Part shown: positions 1 through 11,952 of the stretch, in pieces | Position numbering within the stretch: the first letter of the stretch is position 1 | Layout of the letters: each line of letters starts with the position of its first letter | DNA from: Zerene cesonia | Taxonomy: Eukaryota; Arthropoda; Insecta; Lepidoptera; Pieridae | Assembly (NCBI RefSeq): GCF_012273895.1 | Contig: NC_052112.1 | Location: 10,144,102 to 10,208,101, forward strand | DNA length: 64,000 nt | Direction of reading: 5' to 3' | Translations under genes and position numbers: made by a program | The notes under the pieces: model-generated | Told to the model about the DNA's origin: nothing | Seen by the model: the letters and a program-made list of their open reading frames with translations, nothing else | Database searches by the model: none

Positions 1-94
1 GGCGCCTTCACTAAGTGACAGGTATAGGATAACAACACAACTACTTCTAAAAATCGTTTACACTTGAGACCTGATAATAACGGTTTCTCCCGTT

Positions 95-297
95 TTTTTT
101 TTTTTTTTTTGTGTCATAGCGGGCAGCTGAGCTGGTGGTTCGCTTGATGGTAAGCGATCACCACCGCCCATAAACATTCGCAAAGGTAGTACCTCTGTGA
201 ATGCGCTGCCCGCTTTTAATGGGGTAAGGGAAAGGAAAGGATTAACGACTGGAAAGAAGGAATGGACTAGGACTGGTGAGGAAAAGGAAACGGGCAT
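95..297 (-). repeat. poly-A-tailed SINE-like element
   Basis: Read on the minus strand, this ends in a run of about 15 A preceded by a short TATGACAC-like stem. Just before that is the GATCGCTTACCATCAAGCG-type block that recurs at 8750, 40450, 58820 and elsewhere. Polarity (tail at the low coordinate) and the shared body show one family of retroposed elements. It has no coding capacity; the apparent ORF across it is incidental. The family name is not assigned. Confidence 0.75.
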
Positions 298-304
298 CTA
301 AGTC

Positions 305-425
305 TATATCACTCAGTAAGGTTGCATATTTCTAATAGTGAAAGAATTTTTGAAATCAGTCCAGTGGTTTTTGTATGAAAACGTTACAAACATACAAAAG
401 ATTCCTCTTTATAATGTTAGTGTAT
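305..425 (-). repeat. Helitron-like fragment
   Basis: It shares the phrase GTCCAGTGGTTTTTGT and the ending CTCTTTATAATGTTAGTG with 60488-60632 and, more weakly, with 1741-1935. On the minus strand this corresponds to the TAATATTATAAAG 5' start of the intact elements. The 3' CTAG end was not found, so this is a partial copy. Confidence 0.5.
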
Positions 426-429
426 ATAA

Positions 430-1080
430 CGCGTATGCGAAGTATATATATATATATATTTCAATACGATCATCATAAGCGCAGAAAATGTCACCTTTTA
501 TCACGCATGGTGACGCATTTCTGCTTAACCCACAAAGCAGTAATGAAACGTAATAATTTCACCGCGTATATGTTTGTGCATACTCAGAGTATCGCATAAA
601 TTTTATTTTCACCTCGGAAATGAAATTCTGTTCGCATTCAAAGATATAGTACGTAACTGCCACGAAAATAACTCTGTGAATGTTGTGGGTATTGAATATT
701 GCAGTTTATATTCTGCTTCTATTTTTAGAATTTGTATGTATTTAACCGAAGATTTGATATATGATGAAATTCGTGTATATCATAATATTTTTGTACATCG
801 TGTTAGACATTTTATACTTGGTAGAGAAGCATGTACTATGAATATTTATTTTAATTAGAAATTGATTCTCAACTATATGACACATTACGACATTAATTAA
901 GTAAAAACAAACCAGTTTTTTCCATCATACTGATGATAAAACTTCTAGTCTAATGTTTCGAAATACTCATATTTATTTGTTAGTAATAATATTTCCAATG
1001 ACTAGCGCACATAATCTTACGTTTGCGGCTTACACCAAAATGCCGATTATTCGCTACTCTACACTAAATTAAACCGACAT
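430..1080. other. anonymous AT-rich DNA
   Basis: There is a short (TA)n run near 452. Open frames at 375-599 and 574-858 lack compositional bias, splice signals or recognisable protein similarity and are treated as chance. I see nothing else here. Confidence 0.5.
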
Positions 1081-1084
1081 TAAT

Positions 1085-1290
1085 CAAACGCTGTTATTAA
1101 ACGCCGCTCGCCGCATTCCCGTCACGCGCCCTCCGGCTGAAACCGGTTTCAGCCGGTTGGAACCAGTTACAGCCGCGCTCGGGTCGGCCGAGAGCGGTTC
1201 TAGCTGCAATTTACGACGGGGGCTCGTCGTTTATTCGTGTTGCTACGTGTATCGCATTGTTTTGCACTCGACGTAGTTGAATTATGTGGG
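1085..1290. promoter_or_regulatory. GC-rich island with Grainyhead-type palindrome
   Basis: About 200 bases of clearly raised GC and CpG content stand in otherwise AT-rich DNA. A 24-base perfect palindrome at 1133-1156 has AAACCGGTTT at its centre, which matches the known Grainyhead/CP2 binding core. A second partial match, CCGGTTGGAACCAGTT, follows directly. No long ORF is present. The block may be an enhancer, a promoter or a non-coding first exon; that is inference from composition and motif. Direction is unknown. Confidence 0.45.
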
Positions 1291-1637
1291 GAATTGACGT
1301 TTTCTAACATCCTTTACGCCGCATTCTTGTCACGTTGTTAGCTTGGTTTTACCGTAGTTTGCACGGTATTTGTAGGTTTTGTTTTAACGATATTTTATGC
1401 ACGTTTTTGAATTGCTCGTTGAATGATTATTGTGATGCAAGGTATTGAGTTCGTTTGAGATCGAATTATTGTGTTCCAATATTTTTGTTATACGACAAAT
1501 AAAATGTATTGCATTTATTAATTTTGGATAACATTTCTTGTATTAAATGCTGTAAAAAGTATTTGGACACTATTGTTGAAACAGGTTTTGTTGGTTGTGT
1601 ATTCAAATAATGTAATAACAGTTTAAATTATTATATA

Positions 1638-1681
1638 ATTAATTTATAGTACAATTGAACAGTAATTGTACTATAATTAAT
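1638..1681. repeat. AT-rich hairpin
   Basis: Arms of about 18 bases (ending TATAGTACAATT and starting AATTGTACTATA) pair with one bulged base around a 7-base loop. No flanking transposon ends were recognised. It could be a remnant of a miniature inverted-repeat element or simple AT-rich symmetry. Confidence 0.5.
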
Positions 1682-1740
1682 ATTATCGTTATATTATAAT
1701 AAAAAATAACAGCAATGACTATAGTTTACTCACAGAAATT

Positions 1741-1935
1741 ATGAACTGTTCGACCCGGCTTCGCCCGTGGTTCATGTAATATAAACATATAACATACCCT
1801 TGTCACTTAGTGAAGTAGTAGAAGTACAGCTTGCATCGTAATAGTAAAATTAATTTTCAATCCGTCCAGTGGTTTTTGTGCTACGTTACAAACATACAAA
1901 AAAGTACAAAAGTTTACGTTATATTAGTGTTATTA
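1741..1935 (-). repeat. Helitron-like fragment
   Basis: It begins with CGACCCGGCTTCGCCCGTGG, the reverse of the ...CGAAGCC-GGG 3' hairpin end of the Helitron-like families. It also carries the shared GTCCAGTGGTTTTTGTG phrase. The terminal CTAG is degenerate. Non-autonomous and decayed. Confidence 0.55.
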
Positions 1936-2490
1936 GCGAATTGTGCATTCACATAACGATTCATCCAACAGTTCATAAAAAGACATGTGCCCAACAACAG
2001 TTATACAATATCTTATAGAGTATCTAATGCATACACGAGATCATAACAGACAATGATGTCCGGTCCACTGAGCCATTACGCGATAAACTGATTCTGATGG
2101 CTTGTTAGTGATATCTTCATTATATTACGATCGTATTTCCGATATAATTGCGCGGCTCGTATCGGATCCGTAGTACACCAATTAAATTTCTAGACTACAT
2201 GATGGAGATGCTGCTTAATCTGAACCAATAATCACTGGTTGGGATTACGAATGGCGATATTGATACTTCAGCGATTCATATATGTATCTAGAAAATGCTA
2301 GTTGCTTCTACTGATATGGTGTGGGTAGTTAGCAGTATTAATTCAGATAATTATTATTTAACAAAAAACTAAACCCCTTCCGCATTGCCAGGGCTGGGCC
2401 AAATTTTAATGTATTACATGGGACCAGCTTCGAAGTAAAAAAAATCGTAAAAATGGGTTGACCCAGTAAAAATTTATAAAGTAAGAAACA

Positions 2491-2542
2491 GAAAAAATAC
2501 AGTTGAATTGATAACCTCCTTTTTTGATGTCGGTTAAAAACC
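2491..2542 (+). repeat. dispersed short repeat (GAATTGATAACCTCC motif)
   Basis: The string GTTGAATTGATAACCTCC, a T run and GTCGGTTAAAAA recur with small changes at 19912-19960, 35305-35358 and 48905-48952. It is probably the conserved end of a larger element whose other end I cannot define. Confidence 0.55.
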
Positions 2543-2544
2543 GG

Positions 2545-5500
2545 GATTTTAAGTAATGTATAATCTCGTCGCTGATCCAATGTGGATAACTTTTAAAGAC
2601 TTATGATTACTAGGTTATATATACATTTTTAAATTGAATGTGAATTATGCAGTTATTTAGCTGTCACGAGGAAATTTTTTAAAAAGGTTCATAAAAATTG
2701 AAACATTCGTTTGCTCACTTCAATTCACTTGCAACGTTTTAACCTAAGTGCCTGTTATAAATAAAAACACAAATCATGCAATAGGTCCCACAAAATTGAT
2801 GCTAAAAGCGCTTCGAGGAACAATTAACATGTCAAATCGACAGTCATTGCGGCTGGCGTAGAGAACTCGTAGAAGTGGTTTTTTATCGGCTATGTCGTAG
2901 CAGTCGCCAGATTAAATGGATTACGTAGCATTTACAGGTTGAGGACCCGCTACGAGTTTCAAAATTAGAATTTATTTTCCTTGGTCGGGGTATTAGTTTG
3001 TTAGGTATCTAAGACACAATATAAGTAATAACAATTAAGACGTTTTCTCAAAGTAATAAATGTAATATTTTACTATGATACTTGTATTTATTTGTTTTCC
3101 GCTGGGAAATCAAGATGTTCCAATTGTAGGACTAGTGTTCTTTTGCGTCACAATAAAAGAAACGAATATTTTAGTAATATAAAAAAAACATGCTACGCTA
3201 ATTAAGGAAAATACTCGAATATAAACTAAATCTAACATAAAACCAGTTAGAGCGCAATTAAGGTAACTTCCGTCATTTTCAAGTGATATAGAGGACACTT
3301 GGAGGTGTTTTTAAAACGGGTAGGTCGTAATATTACGTAGTTGATATTCTTTTAGAATTTAAATTAATTTAATTCTAATGTGTGTGTAATATTTTAAACC
3401 GACTTCAAAAATAATGAAGTTCATCGATTCCCCTGTATTTTATGTATTTGTTATTCCATAACGTTTTAATATGTGAACCGTTTTTAAGAATCCTATTTTA
3501 TTTGAAAACTTTTGCCTACCCTATGTTCCTATTTACATTATATCCAGTTCTGGCAATTTGAAAGCTGTTTAGATCTTTGTTAAATATAATTAGTAATGGA
3601 TTTATAATTTTATCAAAAGATTTTTTCATTTCTCTAATATATCCCTTTTCATGTTTATTTTCCACTTTACAAGAAAAAAAATAACTTTAATTTATTTACT
3701 TCTACCAATATATATTTATTACCCTTTGATGTATCTAAATTAAAGACTCTATTCAGAAAATATAAGGCAGTAATTTTCTCAAATATATCATTATAAACGA
3801 TCAAAGGAAAGACATTAAATTGATAGGTCTATGAAAATAAATTTTATATATTATTATGTGTATTTTGATACGGATATATCTAAGTTACGGATATATATAG
3901 ATTTTATATCACCAGCTCAGTTGCCCGCAATGACGTAAAAAAATGCAAATAATATGAAAAAGAGATATTAGTGAGATATATGTGGTTAAAAAGGAATTTT
4001 AAATCTACTTAAGTTCACTTATCGCGGGAAAGAAATTTCCACTGCGTATTATATGAATATTCTATTGCGAATCGGATAAAATGAAAAATTAAATGAATCT
4101 TGAAAGATGGGGATGAAATAAGTCGCTTCTTGCGTGTTTATCCGTTAACACCTCAATAAGAGGAGGATTAAGCTTTTGTAATGGTTTCCACGATCACGTC
4201 AATGGTTTTTTGAGATTTTTTTAAAGTAAACGTCATTTATAATCGAAGAAGTAGGTATAAACAATTTTGTTCAAACTGCAATATTTTTATTCATGTAGTC
4301 TTTCCAGTTTATGAATAGTATTTTTTGCACTGCCAGCGATTCTGAAGCTTCTACCGAAAAAAATCGACAACAAACTCGATAGGTAGTTAGTAGGTAGTAT
4401 GTTCTTTAGTAAATACTACAAAAGATGTACCTTTATTAATTTTCTTTTATATAGAAGTTAATGTATGTGATCATCCTTATAGCTAGATAAATAAAAAGAA
4501 ATATTGAAGATACTTCGCAACAGAGGGCCTTTAATGTAGTCCATTCTCTATGCTCTCTAGCTTTATTCATTCTAGGGCCATTTAAATTTAAAAAATTCCC
4601 GCTACATAATTCCAATTCAAAGAGTAGTAGTTCCAATCCAATTATTTTTCTACTTGCATACATTTCGGCACTTTTTACTGAATTAACTGACCCGATTTCG
4701 ATATTTTTATGAGAGCACCGCATTTGGCCTTTTAATGAACATACACATCGATTCGGTGACCGATATTGCAGAGTTTGATGGAGGTTGGCTTAATATCGTT
4801 TAGAACGTTTGTTGTATTTCTGTTTAAATATATTTTAATTAATAAGGTTGGGTTCAACTATGCTATATTTTTCTTATCATTTACTATACTAAATTATTAT
4901 ATTTTAAATATGGTATTGGCTTTTAATATCAACAGATGAAGTGAAAGTACTCTTAATTAGATGGAAAATTTTACTCAAAGGAGTCATTTATTTATTTTTC
5001 AAAGTAACAAATATCTGAAATATGTCGTTATGCAGTAGTGCTCACCCACACTGGAATTAGTACTGCTTTAAGATCTATGGTAAACCTATAAATGAGATAA
5101 CTGCTAGTAATCTATGGCGCGCTAAAGAATTTCCTACGTTCACTACTTATCTATAGAATGCATTTCCTTAGTTGGACTTAACTCTCCGAAGATATATGAC
5201 CAGGGAAACAAGAAGACCATTTGTGACGTCCTGTGACTCACAGAAATATCAAACAAATTGGTGTCTCGTAGTCATAAACTATATTTATTAGGTTGTGCAT
5301 ATTTCGCATAGTTTATTTATTTTTAATTTTTATTTATTTACATTATATATATATTGTTAATGAGTGATTAACTTTATGCTAGAATAGCTTTCCGCTAGCG
5401 TTTGCGCCCGCATACTCTATGGAATTTAAATTTAAGAATTTAAGGAATTCTCATGAGTTGGTGATAGTTTCACCACAGTACATGAGCTATATGAATATCA

Positions 5501-6470
5501 AGCCTTACTCCAGACACAAAAACCCGACCACAAAATCGCTCTGTTGCCACGCGATAGCATGCCAAACAAACAACGCTTACCTGCGTCTTTCCCGTGTGGC
5601 ATCATGATATGGCAAAATACGTAAGTTCAAAATCCGGTCCCTGATCAAATTTTTCTTTATATATTTAAAACAATGGCTATCATTTCTAATTTTCTTTAAT
5701 CTAAAGTTTCCCATTAAAACACATAATATACGAAAAAAAAAACGTTTCCCCAACCCCTCTATTAATCAAAGCAGAAAAGAAATATTTGGCAGGCGGACCA
5801 TGCGCGCGTACGTCATTCATTCATCCAGCATTTAATATAGTCTGATAAATTCTCCTATATACATAAATAAATTATTTCGCCAACTCCCCGAGGCTTACCG
5901 TGACTAATGCGAGAAGATATTCGCGTCGTGATGGAAACGGGTCATTTAAATGTATACATTATTCAGAAACTTCCAACATCTGTATTGTATTTGAAATATA
6001 TGGGGCATTCTTTTAGATACGGGTTAAAAGTAACCTCTAATAAATAAGAATAAAAAAATTAATTTAATTTATTAGCCTATATATCAATCCAAACTATAAT
6101 CTACAAATTACCGAATTTTATAAAGACACTACAAGCTGCTTTCGCGTGAAAGATTAACAAACATTCATTTACCGATACTTACAAACTGTCAGTAAAACAT
6201 ACTCGGATACCATGCGAGGGACGCCACGAGTTACATAACATATGTCCTGATGGAGATAAAAATAATATCAATGATGTTTTTATTAAAATAATAATATTTT
6301 GATCAATAACGAGATGTAACTTATTTACAATAACAACCATCGCTCACCGATCGCAGATATTTTATAAACTCACTCAGAACTTATAATTGAAAATGTGAAA
6401 ACGAAATGAAAAATTCTTTACTGTACACCATATAGAATACATTGAAAACATAATATTATATTAGAAAAGA
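2545..6470. other. anonymous intergenic or intronic AT-rich DNA
   Basis: No gene, RNA or intact element was recognised apart from a short poly-A SINE tail at 3909-3944 (CCAGCTCAGTTGCCCGCAAT, then TGACGT and A7). Short open frames at 3110, 4436 and 5419 have no supporting features. Confidence 0.5.
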
Positions 6471-6477
6471 ATGCACA

Positions 6478-6525
6478 GAAGGCGGCTTTATCGCTGGCAA
6501 CGATCTCTATCAGGCAACTCAAAAA
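6478..6525 (-). repeat. LINE 3'-end remnant
   Basis: The phrase GGCGGCTTTATCGCTGG..CGATCTCTATCAGGCAACTC recurs in diverged form at 7727-7785, 61065-61118 and, in the opposite orientation, 16317-16350 and 37185-37235. At 16317 the same block is followed by an A-rich tandem tail, which sets its polarity and suggests a non-LTR retrotransposon 3' end. Confidence 0.45.
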
Positions 6526-6831
6526 GAGACGAGTTGAAAAGTTAATGAGTCATGGTGGTGCGTGGTGCGTAATTAATATAAATACCAAAATAAGATTATA
6601 TATAATATTAACTAAACTAAAATGTAACCTAAATAATACCTACGTATATAAATATTAACCTATAACCTATATATATATACAAATACAAATAAAAATTATA
6701 CTCGCAATACAAATATTAAGTATGGAAAGAATTCCACGAATTTTTAATAGAGTTTACATTTCAATTTGTTACTTCTTGGTAAATTGAAAAAGATTCATTA
6801 CATAAACTATTAATCGTATTAATTTCTCGAA

Positions 6832-7035
6832 CTAGCTTCGTCCCGTGGTTTCGCCCACGTAAATGAGCCTTTCCTTAATTTTTCCTAGGAACATTGGGAA
6901 AAAAGAAGCCTGAAATATTCCTTATAATATTAGCTATCAGCTTGTAAAAGTCCCTTCAAAATCGGTGAAGCCAATCTGATTTTGTCCGAGATTATCCGAC
7001 ACAAAGAAACAGATAGACATACAAAAGTTGTAAAA
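6832..7035 (-). mobile_element. non-autonomous Helitron-like element
   Basis: It starts at CTAG (the minus-strand 3' end), followed by CTTCGTCCCGTGGTTTCGCC, a GC-rich stretch able to form the terminal hairpin. It continues into AATCGGTGAAGCCAATCTG-type sequence common to the group. The far end is not sharply defined. No Rep/helicase coding sequence. Confidence 0.55.
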
Positions 7036-7628
7036 AAATAGTTTGTATGTATATTTAGTACAAAGGATTTATTTCAATAATATTTCAAAATACAGACACT
7101 TCAATTTTCTATCGGCATAGATAATAAATGTAATTTAATACTTAAGTACGTTCAAACAAAAGTCACACAAACGTAGCTAAATATAAATTAACTCTTCTTC
7201 TAAATGACTGAAATTTTAGTTCAAACAGAAACTTGAATTAGAAGAGATCTATCGAACTCAATGTTGTCACAAGCCCCTGAACAAGAGGCCCTAATACAAA
7301 TTGTGGACAGATCCAATCTTCCTCATATAAATAAGCACGATATTGCCTATCCATATATAACAACAAATAGCCAACCAGGATAGCTGATCCAAAATAAATT
7401 GTTTGTATCGACATGTTTATCAAAGGCACGGATTATACGAACGCGCCTTTCCCTACATCGTTTGTCATTATGATAGTGTTCTTGAGGACGTTTCGTTTGA
7501 CCCATTTCATTCGGTTTCAGTGCTGAAATTACGCGTTTCGGGTACATTGAGACATGGCTAAGGATGGAACGCTTGGAAAATCTTTTTGGTATTAAATACA
7601 TATCATGGAATGTTTAATTATTGTTAGA

Positions 7629-7682
7629 ATTAAATCAAATTATACCTCATATTAAGATTATTAAATCAAATTATAACTCATA
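7629..7682. repeat. short tandem duplication
   Basis: The unit ATTAAATCAAATTATA(C/A)CTCATA occurs twice, about 30 bases apart. Likely a local duplication by replication slippage. Confidence 0.6.
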
Positions 7683-7726
7683 CAAACAGAGGAGTAGTGC
7701 AAATATGTTTATTTGATTCAGAGGAA

Positions 7727-7785
7727 CACAGGCGGTCTTATCGATTAGCAGCGATCTCTTCCAGACAACCTGGTATACAACAACA
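7727..7785 (-). repeat. LINE 3'-end remnant
   Basis: It contains CAGGCGGTCTTATCGATTAG and GCGATCTCTTCCAGACAACC, matching the block at 61065 and the reverse complement of 16317. Only the 3' terminal part is present, the typical result of 5' truncation. Confidence 0.5.
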
Positions 7786-8137
7786 CGTAGTAAATCGAAA
7801 ATTTTAGAGAAGAAATATAGACTTATCATTCAGATATTTTTTGTTTAAAATAAAAAATCATAGAACAATGCTTGGAAGAATTGAGAAAATTATTAACTAA
7901 TTTAGTGTTCAAATAGATATTACAGAGTATATGTGATTTGTACTGAATGTAATACCTTGTGATTCATTCACATTTTCCTAACAACCAATGAAACATACAT
8001 GAGATATGAGACTATCAAACAGAATACTGAAAATATACCTTTAATATGAGGTAAATCTAGTAAGAGAAATTGTGTCTACGTGCGAGCGTTACCCAATTCC
8101 TGTTGAAGTATGATTCCTTTATTCCCCTCAAAAATAA

Positions 8138-8337
8138 TCCTACTAATATATTATAAATGAGACAGTTTGTATGGATGTGTGTGTTTGTTGCTCTTTCAAG
8201 CAAAAACTACAGAACCGATTGCAATGAAATTTGGTACGTAGACAGCTGGATAACTGGAATAACATATAGGCAACTTTTTATCTCGATATTCCTACGGGAT
8301 ACGGACTTACGCGGGTGAAATCGCGGGGCGCAGCTAG
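8138..8337 (+). mobile_element. non-autonomous Helitron-like element, family 1
   Basis: Full-length copy of 200 bases. It starts TCCTACTAATAT and ends GGGGCGCAGCTAG, with A before and T after. Helitrons start with TC, end with CTRR after a short hairpin and insert between A and T; all are seen here, the hairpin being a GCGG..CCGC-type stem (one arm mutated in this copy). Further copies lie at 9832, 26874, 41682, 45164, 59081 and 59948. There is no coding capacity. Confidence 0.8.
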
Positions 8338-8497
8338 TATTTAATACAAAAAAAAAAATCGTGTGCAAAACCATTTCTCGTCAATTCAACGAATAGACTC
8401 AGAAATGCGCTAGAAAATTGTAAGAAGCAAAACTCGGACAGAGTTTTCTAATGAGCGACGTTGAACTTTACTGTCACGAGATAAGATATTGTGTATG

Positions 8498-8810
8498 TGG
8501 TAGTCGAGCACGCTTCGGCACGAATTGGCCCAGCTCGCACCGGGGAAGTACCACAGCCCCACAGAAGACCGGCGTGAAATAGCATTCTGCTGTGTTTCGT
8601 TCGGTGAGTGGGGGAGCCGGAGGCCCATATCCTTTTCCTTACCCTTCCCAGTCCTTTCCTTTATTCCTATCGCCAATCCTTTCTTAATCCCTTCCCAAAA
8701 AGTCGGCAATCAATGCCTCTACAAATGTTCATGGGCGGTGGTAGCGCTTACCATCAGGCGTCCCACCAGCTCCATTGCCGACTGTGACATAAAAAAAAAG
8801 AAAAAAAAAA
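8498..8810 (+). repeat. poly-A-tailed SINE-like element, long copy
   Basis: Long representative, about 310 bases. It runs from GCACGCTTCGGCACGAATTG through a pyrimidine-rich CCTTTTCC-type middle to GCTTACCATCAGGCGTCCC, then CCATTGCCGACTGTGACATA and an A-rich tail. The same body occurs at 40280-40812. No pol III A and B boxes were recognised, so it may be a truncated LINE derivative rather than a true SINE. ORFs on both strands here are not supported as genes. Confidence 0.7.
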
Positions 8811-8854
8811 TCATTTCAATGAATTATACAACGAATTTATATAACGCCGCTTAG

Positions 8855-9830
8855 ACATTTTCACGACCTTGTAATAGGCGATTTTGAGTCTTAATGGTGT
8901 CAAATTGATTTTTTGCCTTTCTGATAATCCTTTCTATAATATTTGTATTCCTATTTATAAATACTTGCTTTTCGGCTTCAACCGAGTAGTAGGAAGATAT
9001 TTTTTCCGAGTTTCTCACCGCATAATTGTCGTTCCCGTGAGATTTTGAGAATAAATATCCTCGGTCCTTTCTTTGAACTCAAACTATCTCCGTACCAAAT
9101 TTCATCCAAATCGGTTCAGCAGTATAGGCGTGAAGAAGAGTCAGGCATAGTTACTATCGCATTGAAAGTATTACTAAGGATAAATTTATTTATTTCAGTT
9201 CTTAGAATTTAAGCATCTAATCTCTCATCATCTTAATACACATAACAAAAACATTCAGTATTACAATCGTGTTTGCGATATTCGTTTACGAAACCTCATT
9301 TAACTTCTGTTACATATGCTTACTACGCTTTTTGTTTCGATATTTATTGCTATCCGATATTGGACTTTAAATATATTACTGTTACCGCCGTTTACGATTA
9401 ATCAGTTAGGCTCTATTAGGCTTTTATTGAAGTTTTCGCTTTTATTTTTATATTTCGATCAATTTTTATTCAAAAGACAATTATATTGCAATTACAATTT
9501 TATTTACTGTATACCAATATATATTATCGCAATACATAGACGTGGAAAGTTTTTAATTTTTTCTTTATAAAACTGAACTGTTTGAGTAATTTTTCAACTA
9601 GTTTATCAAAGCCACATTGTTTCTGAGGAACACATATATTTGTTTGTCTGCTGGATCAAGCGGAGCCAGGTCTACCGACTAGTCTAAAGTATAACCGTGC
9701 AAAATTTAAAATTACATTAAATAAGGGTGCAAATTGAGCAACAGTTTCTAAAGAACAAAAGGCTACGTTTAGAAATTAAAGACTTTTTAACTGATATATC
9801 GCGTTTAAAATCCGTTAAGTCTTTAATTTT
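8855..9830. other. AT-rich DNA with a decayed Helitron-like patch
   Basis: Around 9085-9140 the phrase GTACCAAATTTCATCCAAAT with CGGTTCAGCAG is a minus-strand relic of a Helitron-like element. An open frame at 9316-9570 is AT-rich and hydrophobic by composition; I do not regard it as a gene. Confidence 0.45.
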
Positions 9831-9831
9831 G

Positions 9832-10000
9832 TAAGGATGTGTATGTGTTTGTTACTCTTTTACGCAAAAACTACTGAACCGATGCAATGAAATTTGGTAC
9901 GTAGACAGCTGGAAAACTGGAATAACATATAGGCAACTTTTTATCCCGATATTCTTACGGGATACAGACTTACGCGGGCGAAACCGCGGGGCGCAGCTAG
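9832..10000 (+). mobile_element. Helitron-like element, family 1, 5'-truncated
   Basis: The 3' half matches 8138-8337 closely, including GCGGGCGAAACCGC and the terminal CTAG followed by T. The TCCTACTAATATT start is missing, so the copy is truncated at the 5' side. Confidence 0.75.
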
Positions 10001-10159
10001 TGTATAATACTCACGTAAAATCAAACACAATAAAATACTAAAAGCCTACGTGTCTATATTTATCCATTTCGTTTTAATTTATAATACAATCACTCATCTT
10101 AGAACGCTTATGTAAATAAGAAATATGTGCATCTTGACATTTAGAATTCCTTTGAGACA

Positions 10160-10215
10160 TTAATTCGTTCGCCCCTCGGCCGCTCCCGTGACCCGTGACG
10201 TCACTGTACTCATGC
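10160..10215. promoter_or_regulatory. GC-rich patch with CRE palindrome
   Basis: A short GC-rich stretch carries TGACGTCA at 10196-10203, the known CREB/ATF consensus. Another copy lies at 13919-13926 and one is inside a coding exon near 63094. Function is inferred only from the motif. Confidence 0.3.
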
Positions 10216-10318
10216 ACTATTCAGCACTCAGCTTTTCTTTCTGACCTCCCGAAGACTTATTGTGTTGGTAAATAATCACGCTTAATAAATCCTCGAAGAT
10301 GTGAATTTTATTTATATA

Positions 10319-10496
10319 CTAGCTGCACCCGGCATACGCTGTTCTGCCTTGCTCTTATCATTTAGGGGTATGAAAAATAAATGTTGGCCGATTCTCATAG
10401 ATACCGGATAAGCACAAAAAATTTCATCAAAATGGGTCAAGCCGTTACGGAGGAGTATGGCAACGAAAACGAGAATCTTATGTATTAGAAAACGTT
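10319..10496 (-). mobile_element. Helitron-like element, family 4
   Basis: It starts with CTAGCTGCACCCGGCATACG and contains TCTCATAGATACCGGATAAG and TCAAGCCGTTACGGAGGAGT. The copy at 46263-46444 is its reverse complement. The 3' end (here at low coordinate) has the CTAG signature. Confidence 0.7.
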
Positions 10497-10499
10497 TTA

Positions 10500-11950
10500 T
10501 GTTATACTATCAGTTGTGCCCCGCTGTTCCAACCTCAGTCAAATCCACGTGCATATAGGCAGTTTACATTAAAACATGAAAACATTAGCTTATTGATTTA
10601 CTTTAAAATTGATTTTTTTCCACAGTTTTCATGAGAATAATACGGAAATAGATTGCGAGCTTTGTAAATATAATTTTGGACACTTCTGGAAACCTCAAAC
10701 CTCGGTAATAACTCTACCCACGAGTAAAACTAGTATATATACATCAAATATTAAAATATAAAGAGGAAACGTTTGTGTTTCTATACATATGTTTATAACG
10801 ATTTCACACAAAAACTACTGGACCGATTTCAAAAATTATTTCACCATTAAACAGCTGCAGTTTGACATACGCTGTACACGTACCACGTACGTACCACGGG
10901 CAACGCGGGGCCGAACGGCTTACACGTAAAATTTAGGATCGCAAATTATCTTCCTCGAACCCATATCCAGAACTGTTTTTAGCAATTCAATCTTATACCC
11001 ACAGCTGTTTGTATCTGCTATCAGTGACGAGGGTAATGTCATGGCACAATGACAAAGGAAAATTGGAGTGGCTGCTACAACTTACTCATGCAGAATTTGA
11101 CCGACACCGATTTAAATACGCCTAGAAGGTGTTTCCGAGAAGCGTATACTTCGAATCGTACATCACTACACAGTATAGAACGAAGTCGCTTTACGTCGTC
11201 TGTGTCTGTGTGCTTAGATTTTTAAAATTACTCAACAGTTTTTGGACTTTTTATGAAAAGACTGTTTGATATTGTTTTATGTAAATAATAACAACCATTA
11301 AATAGTAGAGAGATACTGTTCATACCCTAAAATAAAGATAAAGCAGAACAGCATCTGTCGTGTCAGCTAGTAGGCATATAATACTAACAAACATATTTAC
11401 AGTTAACATCACATAAAATAAATTTGAAAGTCTTCTAGGCATAAAGAAGTAAATGCTCCTAGAAGAAATAATAACTTCTGTATAGAAGCAGAAGTATTGT
11501 TCATCACGGCACTTCCAATCAAAAATCGCACCACACAATTTGATAAAATTTAGAACGGTAATTTTTATATTCCAAGGTTAAATATGAGATAATTTTTACA
11601 ATAATTAGGACAAGTATTTTTGACGCGATTCTATTTGGGGGCGAAGTCGCGGGACAAAGCAAGTCATTCATTCATCTATCCTAGACACTTTATAATATGC
11701 TTCATCATAAATAGAAAACAAAAAAGCATAAATAAGATACGAAATGCGTCAAGTCATCCGTAGTGATTTATTTTAAGCTACCAAAATCATCAAGGGAAAA
11801 CATGGGATGATTAAAGATGGATTAATTTTAAAACCCGGAGAAAATATGGTTAGGTTAGGTTGAAAATAAGGTTTAAAATGTATTTAAAAATCATACAGAC
11901 ATTTAGTTGACTGAAATAAAAATAATAGATTGTTGTTGATCTGTTTGTGG
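10500..11950. other. anonymous DNA with a weak repeat patch
   Basis: At about 11160-11225 the phrase CAGTATAGAACGAAGTCGCT is a short plus-strand fragment of the element seen at 61684-61900. Otherwise there is no recognised gene or element; the open frame at 11320-11538 is unsupported. Confidence 0.45.
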
Positions 11951-11952
11951 TA

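Noticed and set aside
8410..8854. Overlapping frames on both strands near 8.5 kb
   Set aside because: They lie within a repeated SINE-like element also present at 40.3-40.8 kb; no known protein similarity.
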